A DNA stretch of 26,682 nt, from NCBI GenBank assembly GCA_002344565.1, contig DDTZ01000096.1, positions 1 through 26,682 on the forward strand. The letters run 5' to 3'. The position numbers were made by a program, and so were the translations under genes. Shown piece after piece: positions 15,694 to 22,870 of this stretch. The stretch's first letter is position 1; each line of letters starts with the position of its first letter. The notes beneath the pieces are model-generated. The model saw only the letters and a list, made by a program, of their open reading frames with translations, had not been told where the DNA came from and searched no databases. Source of the DNA: Bdellovibrionaceae bacterium UBA2351. GTDB taxonomy: Bacteria; Bdellovibrionota; Bdellovibrionia; Bdellovibrionales; Bdellovibrionaceae.

Positions 15694-15958
15694 GGAATTT
15701 TCTAAATTCAGTTGCAGTTAATAAACTGACGGTCTCTGAGGTTTGATCGAAGAAGATTTTAACATCACCACGATCAATTTGCTTTTGAATCTGACTTTTC
15801 TTTTTCTCAAATTCAACCTCTACAACACCGTAATCCGTTCCTTCTCTCAGAATGAAGTTTTCGATAATCCCGTTCAAAGCGTCCGGAGACAGCTGACTAG
15901 GTATAATTTCTATGGGTAGTTCTTCTTGTTGTTGGGGGCGCTTTTTTTCGTCTGACAT
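15668..15958 (-). CDS. yheU: YheU family (UPF0270) protein
   Basis: 96 residues from the ATG at 15958; a TTG 27 bases upstream is possible but adds residues not seen in the family. Conserved UPF0270 features are the N-terminal IIPSQLSPDALNGIIENF, the very characteristic LREGTDYG, then a basic amphipathic helix (KKKSQIQKQIDRGDVKIFFD) and SETVSLLTATEFRKF. The E. coli homologue YheU is about 72 residues; the additional N-terminal 20 residues here are charged and Gln-rich. Molecular function in the family is unknown. No obvious Shine-Dalgarno site is seen. The stop lies within the terminator of the opposite-strand gene, so the two convergent transcripts share that DNA. Confidence 0.85.
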   Translation of the reverse strand: MSDEKKRPQQQEELPIEIIPSQLSPDALNGIIENFILREGTDYGVVEVEFEKKKSQIQKQIDRGDVKIFFDQTSETVSLLTATEFRKFQKKTGAID

Positions 15959-16041
15959 TGGCTTTAATATTATAAGCAATGACAATCATCTTCAACGAAA
16001 GAAGTAACATGTGAAATCTAATTTTCTTTTTCATGTCCACG

Positions 16042-16314
16042 TTAGAATTTCCTTAGCGGTCGACGTGTATTGATAGTTCCCGAGAAAAGGCCGACAATGA
16101 ACAAAAATACCATAGCCCCAATGACCGACATTCCTAACGCTGACCAGAATCCATAAACTGCGACTCCGGCCATATCAAAAATAAATCCCCCTATGAATGC
16201 CCCGATAACTCCGACGACGATGTCGCCCAAAATCCCTAAGCCTTCACCTTTCATTAGTGAACTTGCAATCCAACCTGCTAGCAAACCTACTAGGAGAAAT
16301 ACGATAATATTCAT
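16042..16314 (-). CDS. GlsB/YeaQ/YmgE family stress-response membrane protein
   Basis: 90 residues, typical family length, with AAAGGAG six bases before the ATG. The protein is three or four hydrophobic helices rich in Gly: FLLVGLLAGWIASSLMKGEG, LGDIVVGVIGAFIGGFIFDM, and GFWSALGMSVIGAMVFLFIVGLF, ending in a basic tail. The GWIAS...KGEG and GxIGAFIGG segments are the family hallmarks. Members are general-stress or envelope-stress inner-membrane proteins of unknown mechanism. It follows the small charged protein gene on the same strand by 33 bases, so both are probably co-transcribed. Confidence 0.88.
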   Translation of the reverse strand: MNIIVFLLVGLLAGWIASSLMKGEGLGILGDIVVGVIGAFIGGFIFDMAGVAVYGFWSALGMSVIGAMVFLFIVGLFSGTINTRRPLRKF

Positions 16315-16347
16315 AGTCGACTCCTTTACTCGCGAACGATATCAAAA

Positions 16348-16569
16348 CTAGTGATGGTTTACTTCTGACGAAACGAAGTCGTCTTGCTTTTGAGATGGAT
16401 CTGGAGCTTGTCCCGCTGGTGGACGCTTCATCACTAGATCTTTTTCGGGAAGTTTAACACCGCTGTCGTCTTTTTCTTTTTCATCGGGACGATTCCCTGC
16501 ATTTAAACGACTATCGCGATCCATCGCTTTCGGTTCTGCATTAATTGTTGGGATAATATCATTTTCCAT
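16348..16569 (-). CDS. Small, highly charged, probably disordered protein
   Basis: 73 residues from the ATG at 16569, chosen because AAGGAG lies five bases upstream; an in-frame GTG two codons earlier is less likely. The sequence is rich in Asp, Glu, Lys, Pro and Gln with no hydrophobic core (DRDSRLNAGNRPDEKEKDD, MKRPPAGQAPDPSQKQ) and ends in HH. No family is recognised. It is probably intrinsically disordered. Its position 33 bases before the YeaQ-type stress gene suggests co-expression in a stress response. Confidence 0.65.
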   Translation of the reverse strand: MENDIIPTINAEPKAMDRDSRLNAGNRPDEKEKDDSGVKLPEKDLVMKRPPAGQAPDPSQKQDDFVSSEVNHH

Positions 16570-16620
16570 AAACACTCCTTAGTTTAGTTATTGTTACTCA
16601 AGCCCGATCATTTAATGTGC

Positions 16621-16664
16621 AAAAAGACGGCTCAAGTCTATTATGGCTTAAATAGACTTGAGCC
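16621..16664 (-). terminator. Intrinsic terminator downstream of the short thrS gene
   Basis: GGCTCAAGTCTATT (16629-16642) and AATAGACTTGAGCC (16651-16664) are perfect 14-base inverted repeats around an eight-base loop. On the minus strand the stem is followed by GTCTTTTTG, a U-tract offset by three bases. It lies about 80 bases beyond the minus-strand stop at 16745 and also insulates the small-protein operon. Confidence 0.75.
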
Positions 16665-16744
16665 TTTGTAGAGTGGCAAAAAACCTCAAGTAGTATTTTT
16701 TGAGGGAAATTATCATCAGTGAAGCGACAAACTCTTTTTAATCA

Positions 16745-17962
16745 CTATTCTGGAATTGCAATTCTTTTTAGTAAAAAATCACTCACATGCCGAAGATTAA
16801 CAATACGATCACCATCGCGTCCCTGCATAGAAACATCACCCGAAGATATTTCGTTTTTACCAAGAACCATTTTAAATAGCGGCCGTAATCGATGCGCGAA
16901 TAAAATTCGCTTCGATAAACTTCCTAAATTGTGATCCACAAAAACTCGAATACCATTATCTGACAACTTGCTAGCAATATCTTCCGCAAACGATAAATGC
17001 TCTTCGTTAACTGGCAAAATATATAACTGCACTGGGCAAAGCCATCCTGGAAGTGCGCCATCGTAATATTCTAATAAAAGTGAAACAAACCGTTCGTGAC
17101 TTCCGAGCGGGGCACGATGGATAACCCAAGGCCGCTGAGATTCACCCGAACTTGAGATGAAACTTAAATCAAATTTTTCGCCCGAATTAAAATCTATTTG
17201 AATACTCGCGATAGATTCCTCATGACCATGATTCAATTTCATCTGCACGTCTATTTTTGGCCCATAGAATGCCGCCTCACCGTCAGCCTCAAAGAAATCT
17301 AAGCCTTTTTCAGTCAAACACTGGCGCAGAATTTCTTCTGATTCACACCAAAGTTCTTGCGGGCCATCGAAATCATTTGGACGATTTTTATCAGACTTAG
17401 ATAGTCGATAGCGATACCCTTTTAGACCCAGTACGCGATAGCAATATTCATGAAGCTCAAGAACAGAAAGTATTTCTTGCTTTGAATCCTTTGGATTCAC
17501 ATAAATATGAGCGTCGTTTTGACTTAGCCCTCGTACTCGGCTGAGGCCCTTTAATGATCCACTATTTTCAAATCGATATACCTGTCCGTACTCTGCAATT
17601 CTTAAAGGCAATTGCCTATAACTGCGCAGACTCGAAGAAAATACCTTATGATGATGTGGGCAATTCATAGGTTTTAAATAATAGTGTTCACCCTCTTCGC
17701 TACCTTTTATCGGTGGATACATGTTATCACCAAAGGCACGCAAATGCCCGGATCGATCATACAAGCTGCCTTTAGCCAGATGCGGACTTACTACGCGTTG
17801 ATACCCCGCTTTGTTTTCTAACTTTTTCATAAATCCTTCTAAACTCTCGCGAATAGCGACCCCATTAGGCAACCATACGGGTAATCCGGCGCCAATTTCT
17901 TCGTTTAGAAAAAAGATCTCCATTTCATCGGCTAATTGCCGATGATCAAATTGAAATGACAT
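16745..17962 (-). CDS. thrS: Short threonyl-tRNA synthetase (catalytic plus anticodon-binding domains only)
   Basis: 405 residues against about 640 in the standard bacterial enzyme; AGGAG lies five bases before the ATG. It lacks the N-terminal TGS (N1) and editing (N2) domains and begins at the catalytic class II core. Core residues are kept: zinc ligands Cys101 (KPMNCPHHH), His152 (QNDAHIY) and His282 (VIHRAPLGSHERF), and motif 2 around Arg130 (VYRFENSGSLKGLSRVRG). Motif 3 and the C-terminal anticodon-binding domain (WLCPVQLYILPVNEEH, then RIVNLRHVSDFLLK) are also present. The usual NCPGH is NCPHHH, seen in some divergent ThrRS subfamilies. It would charge tRNA-Thr without pre- or post-transfer Ser proofreading unless an editing domain acts in trans. 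It may be a paralogue of a full-length ThrRS encoded elsewhere, e.g. for stress or inhibitor resistance. An unusually long (217-base) structured leader lies upstream. Confidence 0.88.
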   Translation of the reverse strand: MSFQFDHRQLADEMEIFFLNEEIGAGLPVWLPNGVAIRESLEGFMKKLENKAGYQRVVSPHLAKGSLYDRSGHLRAFGDNMYPPIKGSEEGEHYYLKPMNCPHHHKVFSSSLRSYRQLPLRIAEYGQVYRFENSGSLKGLSRVRGLSQNDAHIYVNPKDSKQEILSVLELHEYCYRVLGLKGYRYRLSKSDKNRPNDFDGPQELWCESEEILRQCLTEKGLDFFEADGEAAFYGPKIDVQMKLNHGHEESIASIQIDFNSGEKFDLSFISSSGESQRPWVIHRAPLGSHERFVSLLLEYYDGALPGWLCPVQLYILPVNEEHLSFAEDIASKLSDNGIRVFVDHNLGSLSKRILFAHRLRPLFKMVLGKNEISSGDVSMQGRDGDRIVNLRHVSDFLLKRIAIPE

Positions 17963-18030
17963 AACATCTCCTAAATTTTTTAAATTTTTAAAATCAAGTT
18001 TTTATAAATGTGCGTGAACGTGTTTGTAGA

Positions 18031-18078
18031 GTGCCACGAAAATCGTGACACACGAGAAGTGTATTAACCCCGCGGGGT
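18031..18078 (-). promoter_or_regulatory. Structured leader region of the short thrS gene
   Basis: In the 217 bases before thrS there are two strong dyads. On the minus-strand RNA, GUGUCACGA and UCGUGGCAC (18051-18043 and 18039-18031) form a nine-base stem with one G-U pair and a three-base loop. Upstream, ACCCCGCGGGGT (18078-18067) is a perfect 12-base palindrome. ThrRS genes in enterobacteria are autoregulated by leader hairpins that mimic tRNA-Thr; a similar role here is only inferred. The palindrome could instead be a protein-binding site. No T-box signature was seen. Confidence 0.4.
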
Positions 18079-18179
18079 GGTCAGAGAAAAATTAGAGATG
18101 ATGAAAAATACAGATTTTTTCATTACAACCATCATATCGTAATATCCCAATAGAACGTTACTAAATAATATTTATGGGC

Positions 18180-19082
18180 TTATAAGCTGAGCTTATCCAT
18201 TTTATCTTTTTCATAGACGCTATCTTCGGCAGGATAGCGTAGCATTTCCTGGTACTTACCTTGTTGTTTAGCCGTGGACCAAACGATACTCTCGCCAGCT
18301 GGTAAAACATCTGGTTTGATTTGAAACACAGGATCCTTAAAGGCTTCCTTGGCCGAGATAATTTTCCATTTATCTTTTTTCAAAGCAGAAATCAGATCTT
18401 TTAAAAATAATGAATTTAGCAAACTATGATGAATTAAAAGAGTGTGCTTAATTTCCTTACCAAATACCTTTAGAGATAAATCGTGATAAAAACTGGCGCG
18501 GTCTAAAATATGCGAGATATAAAAGTCGCGATAGCCACGGATATCGGCTTTAGGGTTATCTTTTAATCGCTTCTTTAAGCGCTCATCTACATACCAATCG
18601 GAAGCATCTATGGTTACATATCCCATAGAGTATCCACTATCTATCAAAGCCGTGCGCATTCCATCACGTTTTTCTTGAGTGTCTCCTTCTTTTAAATAGG
18701 GAAATCGAAATAGTTTAGTAAAATTCTTGAGACCAGAAATTAGAGGTTCGACTTTCTTAAAGTCTTCGCGGAAAACCTCTAATGTATTTTTTTTGCCGGG
18801 AAAATACAGATGGGAGTACGAATGATTCGCAATCAAATGTCCCTTCTTATCCCACTCGCCAAGCAATGCTTTACCTTCTGGATTATCAATGCGCATTCCA
18901 CACACAAAAAGTGCAGCTTTAACTTTATAGTGATCTAATGCCTTAAGAATTTTTTGATTGCGCTCGTTAGCTGAATACAGAGGAGACTCAGTAACTTCCG
19001 GATCATCGATAGTAATGCTTATTTCCTTACTGGTCGCCCAGGTCGAACATATAAGAAAAATCAGTCCGATACTTAGCTTCAC
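18180..19082 (-). CDS. Polysaccharide deacetylase, canonical NodB domain, exported
   Basis: 300 residues from a GTG start at 19082 with AAGGA five bases upstream; a signal peptide spans residues 4-18. The NodB motifs are intact: ITIDDP (Asp26 and Asp27), ANHSYSH (His87 and His91, metal ligands), FRFPY (Arg126), TIDASDW (Asp159 and Trp163) and the terminal LIHHS (His218-219). It should be a zinc- or other metal-dependent N- or O-deacetylase of an envelope glycan, with peptidoglycan the most likely substrate. The C-terminal 60 residues (FQIKPDVLPAGESIVWSTAKQQ) extend beyond the core. It follows two GNAT genes directly, with one base separating it from the stop of the second. It is unlike the two NodB-like genes at 898-2950, so the window carries three members of differing state. 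Confidence 0.9.
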   Translation of the reverse strand: MKLSIGLIFLICSTWATSKEISITIDDPEVTESPLYSANERNQKILKALDHYKVKAALFVCGMRIDNPEGKALLGEWDKKGHLIANHSYSHLYFPGKKNTLEVFREDFKKVEPLISGLKNFTKLFRFPYLKEGDTQEKRDGMRTALIDSGYSMGYVTIDASDWYVDERLKKRLKDNPKADIRGYRDFYISHILDRASFYHDLSLKVFGKEIKHTLLIHHSLLNSLFLKDLISALKKDKWKIISAKEAFKDPVFQIKPDVLPAGESIVWSTAKQQGKYQEMLRYPAEDSVYEKDKMDKLSL

Positions 19083-19083
19083 T

Positions 19084-19638
19084 TTAATCCTTCAATAATA
19101 ATTGATACGAGTACTCATCGACGTATTGGCCATCAATCAACGCGATTTCCTTTAATAGGCCGATTCTTTGAAATCCCACTTTTTCATATAATGCGATACC
19201 CGCTGTATTATAGGTTCTAACGGTTAAATCGATCCGACGAAGGCCTATCTGTTTTGCATTCTCTAATGCGGTATTCATTAGGTGCGTACCCAAGCCTGAA
19301 TTGCTATACGCGTTCTGAATACTCATTCCCAAAGTAGCATTGTGCCTAACGAACTCAGCGGCTTGTGAAAACAGACCTAAACCGCCCACAATTTTTCCGT
19401 CCACCCATGCCACAATCATAAATCTATTTTTACCGGCCTCAAGATCAGCTAGAAATTTACTTTCCTCCTCAACCGAAACTGTATCCCAGTGAGCACTGCC
19501 TTGGTTCAAATTGCGATAAGATTCCTTGTGAGATATTTTTAGATGCTGAAGAACTAATTCGGCTTCATCTGGTGAAGCTGATTTCAAAGTCGCGGAACGA
19601 CCGTCTTTAAGTTTTACTATTTTTTGAGCTATTTTCAT
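19084..19638 (-). CDS. GNAT family N-acetyltransferase
   Basis: 184 residues. GNAT motifs: strand 'FMIVAWVDGKIVGGLGLF', then LGMSIQNAYSNSGLGTHLMNTAL, in which the acetyl-CoA loop (QNAYSNSGLGT) is the R/QxxGxG/A equivalent, then RRIDLTVRTYNTAGIALYEKVGF, then a DGQYVDEYSYQLLL end. The VRxxNxxAIxLYEKxGF and YVDE pattern resembles RimI/SpeG-related small acetyltransferases; the substrate is unknown. The start at 19638 overlaps the previous GNAT stop (ATGA), and the stop leads straight into the deacetylase, so it is in an operon. Together with its upstream neighbour it is probably a tandem duplicate. Confidence 0.85.
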   Translation of the reverse strand: MKIAQKIVKLKDGRSATLKSASPDEAELVLQHLKISHKESYRNLNQGSAHWDTVSVEEESKFLADLEAGKNRFMIVAWVDGKIVGGLGLFSQAAEFVRHNATLGMSIQNAYSNSGLGTHLMNTALENAKQIGLRRIDLTVRTYNTAGIALYEKVGFQRIGLLKEIALIDGQYVDEYSYQLLLKD

Positions 19639-20189
19639 TTAACTACCCTACTCATCAAGACAGCGTCTACGTAATGTCCATCTTGATATTTAATTTCTTT
19701 TTCTTTTACGCCTTCGATTTTAAAACCCATTTTTTCGTATAGATTCCGGGCTGGTTCATTATTGCTGTGAACGGTCAGATTAATTTTCTCGATCGTCTCA
19801 CTATTTTGAGCCCACTCGATCAGCGCCTTTATCATTTCTGTACCGATGCCTAACCCGCGATAGGCTTTAGCCATCGACATTCCAAACTCACCTGTATGGG
19901 ATGTTCGATTGCGATTGCCATTGCAAAAATCCAAAAGGCCCACGACTTCGTCATTAATTTCGGCCACGATAATTAGACGACTTGGATGATCCCGATGGGA
20001 AATAATCCAATTTTCTTCGCTTGTTACTGTCAAATCGAGTTCGTCTAACGTCAACAATTGGTAGATATCTTCAGCGACTACCATTTTCGAAAGCTCCAGA
20101 ATTTGCCGAGCATCCATGACGTCGGCTGATCGAATGACGACATCTTCGTTACGCTTGGTTGTGAAATGGCGAGGTTTAAAGTTTTCCAT
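19635..20189 (-). CDS. GNAT family N-acetyltransferase, paralogue of the next gene
   Basis: 184 residues from the ATG at 20189 (a TTG at 20240 would give 17 extra residues and nearly touch the divergent gene). No Shine-Dalgarno site is obvious for either start. Motifs: LIIVAEINDEVVGLLDFCNGN, GMSMAKAYRGLGIGTEMIKALIEWA (acetyl-CoA loop), EKINLTVHSNNEPARNLYEKMGF and KYQDGHYVDAVLMSRV. It has exactly the length of the downstream GNAT and the same GMS...AY...G.GT / LTV...N..A..LYEK.GF / DG.YVD pattern, so the two are probably an old tandem duplication. The substrate is unknown; co-transcription with a polysaccharide deacetylase (acetyl-group removal) is suggestive but unproven. Confidence 0.82.
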   Translation of the reverse strand: MENFKPRHFTTKRNEDVVIRSADVMDARQILELSKMVVAEDIYQLLTLDELDLTVTSEENWIISHRDHPSRLIIVAEINDEVVGLLDFCNGNRNRTSHTGEFGMSMAKAYRGLGIGTEMIKALIEWAQNSETIEKINLTVHSNNEPARNLYEKMGFKIEGVKEKEIKYQDGHYVDAVLMSRVVK

Positions 20190-20220
20190 AGGAATGCGAA
20201 AACTAGAGTAAAAAACGTTT

Positions 20221-20249
20221 TTGCATAAATCAACTTCCAAAGCTATAGT
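20221..20249 (+). promoter_or_regulatory. Promoter predicting a leaderless mRNA for the HlyIII-family gene
   Basis: TATAGT (20244-20249) lies exactly six bases before the ATG at 20256, so transcription should begin at or next to the start codon. TTGCAT (20221-20226) is 17 bases further upstream, matching the TTG half of the -35 consensus. No Shine-Dalgarno site is present before the ATG, as expected for a leaderless message. Confidence 0.5.
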
Positions 20250-20255
20250 GCGACT

Positions 20256-20912
20256 ATGAGTAATACATCTGTACCGCCAAAGCCCCTGAAAAAACCCCTT
20301 CTACGAGGATATCTACATCAAGAGGCCTTCTTTATTGCTCTCGGCGCGTGCGCATTGTTGGTCGCAAAAAGCTCCCAATCTACCACCCTTCTTGCGGCGC
20401 TAGTATATTCATTCGGTTTATTGATGATGTTAGGAGTAAGCACGATTTACCACAGAGTTCATTGGGAACCTAAACCCCGCGCTCTAGTGAAGCGCCTAGA
20501 TCATTCCGCTATTTTTATTCAAATTGCAGGAACATTTACGCCTATTTGCCTGCTTGCTCTTAAAGAAGCGGATGGCATTTTCTTACTCAAAGTTATTTGG
20601 ACGTCGGCCGTTGCCGGAATTTTACAATCCATCTTTTGGGTTAAAGCACCCAAATTTGTTACGGCAATTTTTTATGTCATCATGGGCTGGCTGGCGTTAC
20701 CTTACGTTTCGGAACTAGCTGAATCATTAGGAACCGTGAAAATATCTCTGATCGTTGCGGGTGGTATCGTTTTCACGGTTGGATCATTATTTTATGCAAC
20801 TAAACGACCTCACATAGTGCCACACATTTTTGGTTATCATGAATTGTTTCACCTGTTCACTATCGTGGGCGCAATTTTGCATTTTATTGTCATCTATCAA
20901 TTAATTAATTAG
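20256..20912 (+). CDS. HlyIII/PAQR-type membrane protein
   Basis: 218 residues with seven hydrophobic segments and a short cytoplasmic N-terminus (PPKPLKKPLLRG). PAQR/HlyIII signature residues are present: MLGVSTIYHRVHW with the Ser and His of motif A, VKRLDHSAIFIQIAGTFTPI (Asp-x-x-His), and the terminal GYHELFHLFTIVGAILHF (His-x-x-x-His). Bacterial members are often called hemolysin III or YqfA but have no proven haemolysin role. The three metal-binding histidines and Asp suggest a zinc-dependent membrane hydrolase, as for the eukaryotic adiponectin receptors. The start lacks a ribosome binding site but sits six bases after a -10 element. The stop overlaps the convergent yaeQ-like gene by eight bases. 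Confidence 0.9.
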   Translation: MSNTSVPPKPLKKPLLRGYLHQEAFFIALGACALLVAKSSQSTTLLAALVYSFGLLMMLGVSTIYHRVHWEPKPRALVKRLDHSAIFIQIAGTFTPICLLALKEADGIFLLKVIWTSAVAGILQSIFWVKAPKFVTAIFYVIMGWLALPYVSELAESLGTVKISLIVAGGIVFTVGSLFYATKRPHIVPHIFGYHELFHLFTIVGAILHFIVIYQLIN

Positions 20913-21450
20913 ATACTCTATACGATCTGACGTCGGTCGATATTGTTTGATCGCCGATACCTACATCTATATGGCCTTGTTGTACCAGCACCGACCATTT
21001 ATTATTCGATTTCATTTTGGCTTCAAGTTGATTCAAAAATGCTGTATCCAAAGCAAATATCTGAATATCTTCAGCACGATGAACGTCGTTCTTTTTAATA
21101 TCATCAATTAAAACTTCGGCGCTCTTATATGTATAAATTATTACTTGTCGCGCCGTTTTGCCGGCCTTGTGCAATTTTTTAGCTGACGGATTGCCGATTT
21201 CTATCCACGTATCCACAGCACCATGATTTCCAAGCGAGCGCATTGCCGGAGTTTCAGGGTCGCTTAAACCTTCGGCTGAAAATTCCAATCCCGGTTGAAA
21301 GCTAAGCGCGTAAGCCATAGCACGAGTCAGTAAATAGGCAGGGATTTCCGACGGATGCTGATACAGGCGAAAATCCAAGGTTTCATAGATACCTTGATCG
21401 ACGTCAGACAAATCTAGTTGGAAGTGGTAAAGCATGGCCCATACTGACAC
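20905..21450 (-). CDS. yaeQ: YaeQ family protein
   Basis: 181 residues from the GTG at 21450, the same length as E. coli YaeQ and with an N-terminus (V/M-SVWAMLYHFQLDL) aligning to the family's MALKATIYK start; the ATG 15 bases downstream and one 24 bases upstream are alternatives. The Shine-Dalgarno signal is weak for all. Family landmarks: FRLYQHPSEIPAYLLTRAMAYAL, LEFSAEGLSDPETPA, GAVDTWIEIGNPSAKKLHKAG and ARQVIIYTYKS, the last two being characteristic. YaeQ has a restriction-endonuclease-like (PD-(D/E)XK-related) fold; the D-x-W-x-E pair is visible. Its cellular role is unsettled; it was linked to transcription elongation through RfaH suppression. No operon partner is evident; the next gene is divergent. 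Confidence 0.85.
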   Translation of the reverse strand: MSVWAMLYHFQLDLSDVDQGIYETLDFRLYQHPSEIPAYLLTRAMAYALSFQPGLEFSAEGLSDPETPAMRSLGNHGAVDTWIEIGNPSAKKLHKAGKTARQVIIYTYKSAEVLIDDIKKNDVHRAEDIQIFALDTAFLNQLEAKMKSNNKWSVLVQQGHIDVGIGDQTISTDVRSYRVSN

Positions 21451-21497
21451 CTTAAAATTCAAGTGACAAGTCATCACTGAATTTACAGAGTATAAAT

Positions 21498-21953
21498 ATG
21501 AAGTTAACTTTAGTCATAATTGGCCTAATAAGTTCGGCCATTTTGTTTTGGTTTTTAAAACAAGAGTATCGGCCAGCTATCGTTGTCAGAACTGCCGATC
21601 AATTCATTACTTTTTTACAAAATGGTGAGTTAGAAAAAGCCTACGAGCTGACTTTAAAAACAGCCGTGATTGGCAAAGACTTAGAGGATTTCAAAAAGAA
21701 TGTAGATCGCCAATGGCGCCTAAACGCCTCTGAAATTGAACGTAGAGAAATTAACTATGTTTCAACAGGCCAAACATACGGTAATCGCCTTCGCAGATGG
21801 TTTTATGGGCGAAAAGTCGACGTCGATCAGATTTCCGTCGATTACACCATTCACGCAAAACCAGGCCAGGGGCTAATGCTATTTGAGGTTAGATTCTTTC
21901 GAACTGGGGAAAGCATCTGGAAAATAAGTTATTTCCAATCCCACGCGGGATAA
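21498..21953 (+). CDS. Membrane-anchored protein of unknown function
   Basis: 151 residues with one N-terminal transmembrane segment (residues 3-20) followed by a short charged linker, so the rest is probably periplasmic. The soluble part begins TADQFITFLQNGELEKAYELTLK, a helical pattern like the start of small NTF2-like/DUF4878 domains in which substrate-sized pockets form. It continues with strands DQISVDYTIHAKPGQGLMLFEVRFF and ends in WKISYFQSHAG. The NTF2-like guess rests on pattern alone. The start has a poor Shine-Dalgarno site. It is followed by a radical SAM gene 14 bases later, so the two are probably co-transcribed. Confidence 0.5.
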   Translation: MKLTLVIIGLISSAILFWFLKQEYRPAIVVRTADQFITFLQNGELEKAYELTLKTAVIGKDLEDFKKNVDRQWRLNASEIERREINYVSTGQTYGNRLRRWFYGRKVDVDQISVDYTIHAKPGQGLMLFEVRFFRTGESIWKISYFQSHAG

Positions 21954-21967
21954 GGTATGACTGCCCT

Positions 21968-22870
21968 ATGATACCGGCGGCATCTAAACGTTTTACTAAG
22001 GTAAATATCGAGATAAGCAATATTTGTAATTTACAATGCAGCTTTTGCCCCGAGGTCGTGCGCACTAAAAAGTTAATGTCGTTAGATCTATTTCAAAATA
22101 TCATCAAACAAGTCGCGCCACTAACTGAGCAAGTTTGTTTTCACTTGATGGGCGATCCGTTGGTTCATCCGAAATTAGAAGAAATGGTTCACATTTGCGA
22201 AGAACACGAAGTAAAAATTTTCTTCGTAACAAACGGACTTTTAATGCGCGACAAGCAGTCCGAATTACTTTTGAATCCAGCGTTTCGCCAAGTCAATTTT
22301 TCGCTACATAGTTTCCCAGATAATTTTCCAGACAAAGATCCGACAGACTATTTGAATCGTATTTTTTCATATACAGACAAAGCGATGAAGCAAAGACCTG
22401 ACCTGTATATCAATTTCCGATTGTGGAATTTACAGGATGTTAGCAATACCTCACAACGTAACTTAGATATGCTAAAGCGTATCGAAGATCACTTCCAAGT
22501 ACAGATAAATGCCCAAGTGAATGTACGCAATAAAAAAAGTGTTCACCTAAAAAACCGACTCTACTTACATTTCGATACTGAATTTGTTTGGCCTTCGATG
22601 GATCTGCCTGTTTTAGGTACATCAGGGCGCTGTCATGGATTGTCTTCACATTTTGGAATTCTAGCTGATGGGCGCGTTGTTCCCTGCTGTTTAGATAAAG
22701 AAGCAGCCATCACATTGGGCTCAGTTGAGGAGCAACCTTTAATCGAAATACTGGATAGCCCACGTGCCAAGGCTATCTTGAATGGATTTAAAAATAAGAA
22801 ACTATTAGAAGGTCTTTGTCAGCGCTGTCAGTATATCGAGCGCTTCCAACCTGTTCAGGCTACACTCTAA
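21968..22870 (+). CDS. Radical SAM protein with SPASM-type C-terminal iron-sulfur domain
   Basis: 300 residues. The N-terminal radical SAM cluster is Cys20-x3-Cys24-x2-Cys27 (CNLQCSFC) and the SAM-binding GD and TNG motifs follow (HLMGDPLVHP, FFVTNGLLM), within a TIM-barrel core. The C-terminal part (from about residue 219) is an SPASM-like auxiliary cluster domain with Cys222, Cys240, Cys241, Cys284 and Cys287 around GRVVPCCLD and LCQRCQY. SPASM enzymes modify peptides, tRNA or small molecules; no precursor peptide gene is seen nearby, so the substrate is unknown. AAGG lies 12 bases before the ATG, an unusually long spacing. The stop directly abuts the convergent helicase stop. Confidence 0.85.
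   Translation: MIPAASKRFTKVNIEISNICNLQCSFCPEVVRTKKLMSLDLFQNIIKQVAPLTEQVCFHLMGDPLVHPKLEEMVHICEEHEVKIFFVTNGLLMRDKQSELLLNPAFRQVNFSLHSFPDNFPDKDPTDYLNRIFSYTDKAMKQRPDLYINFRLWNLQDVSNTSQRNLDMLKRIEDHFQVQINAQVNVRNKKSVHLKNRLYLHFDTEFVWPSMDLPVLGTSGRCHGLSSHFGILADGRVVPCCLDKEAAITLGSVEEQPLIEILDSPRAKAILNGFKNKKLLEGLCQRCQYIERFQPVQATL

Noticed and set aside
15959..15985. TTG at 15985 as the yheU start
   Set aside because: The extra nine residues are hydrophobic and absent from the family; neither start has a strong ribosome site, so the ATG was kept.
17963..18179. T-box riboswitch before thrS
   Set aside because: No T-box consensus or specifier-loop layout is seen, and T-boxes are rare outside Firmicutes and a few other groups.
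21957..21971. Mini-ORF of four codons whose TGA overlaps the radical SAM start
   Set aside because: AAGG sits only one base before its ATG; so short a frame arises easily by chance and no family feature supports it.
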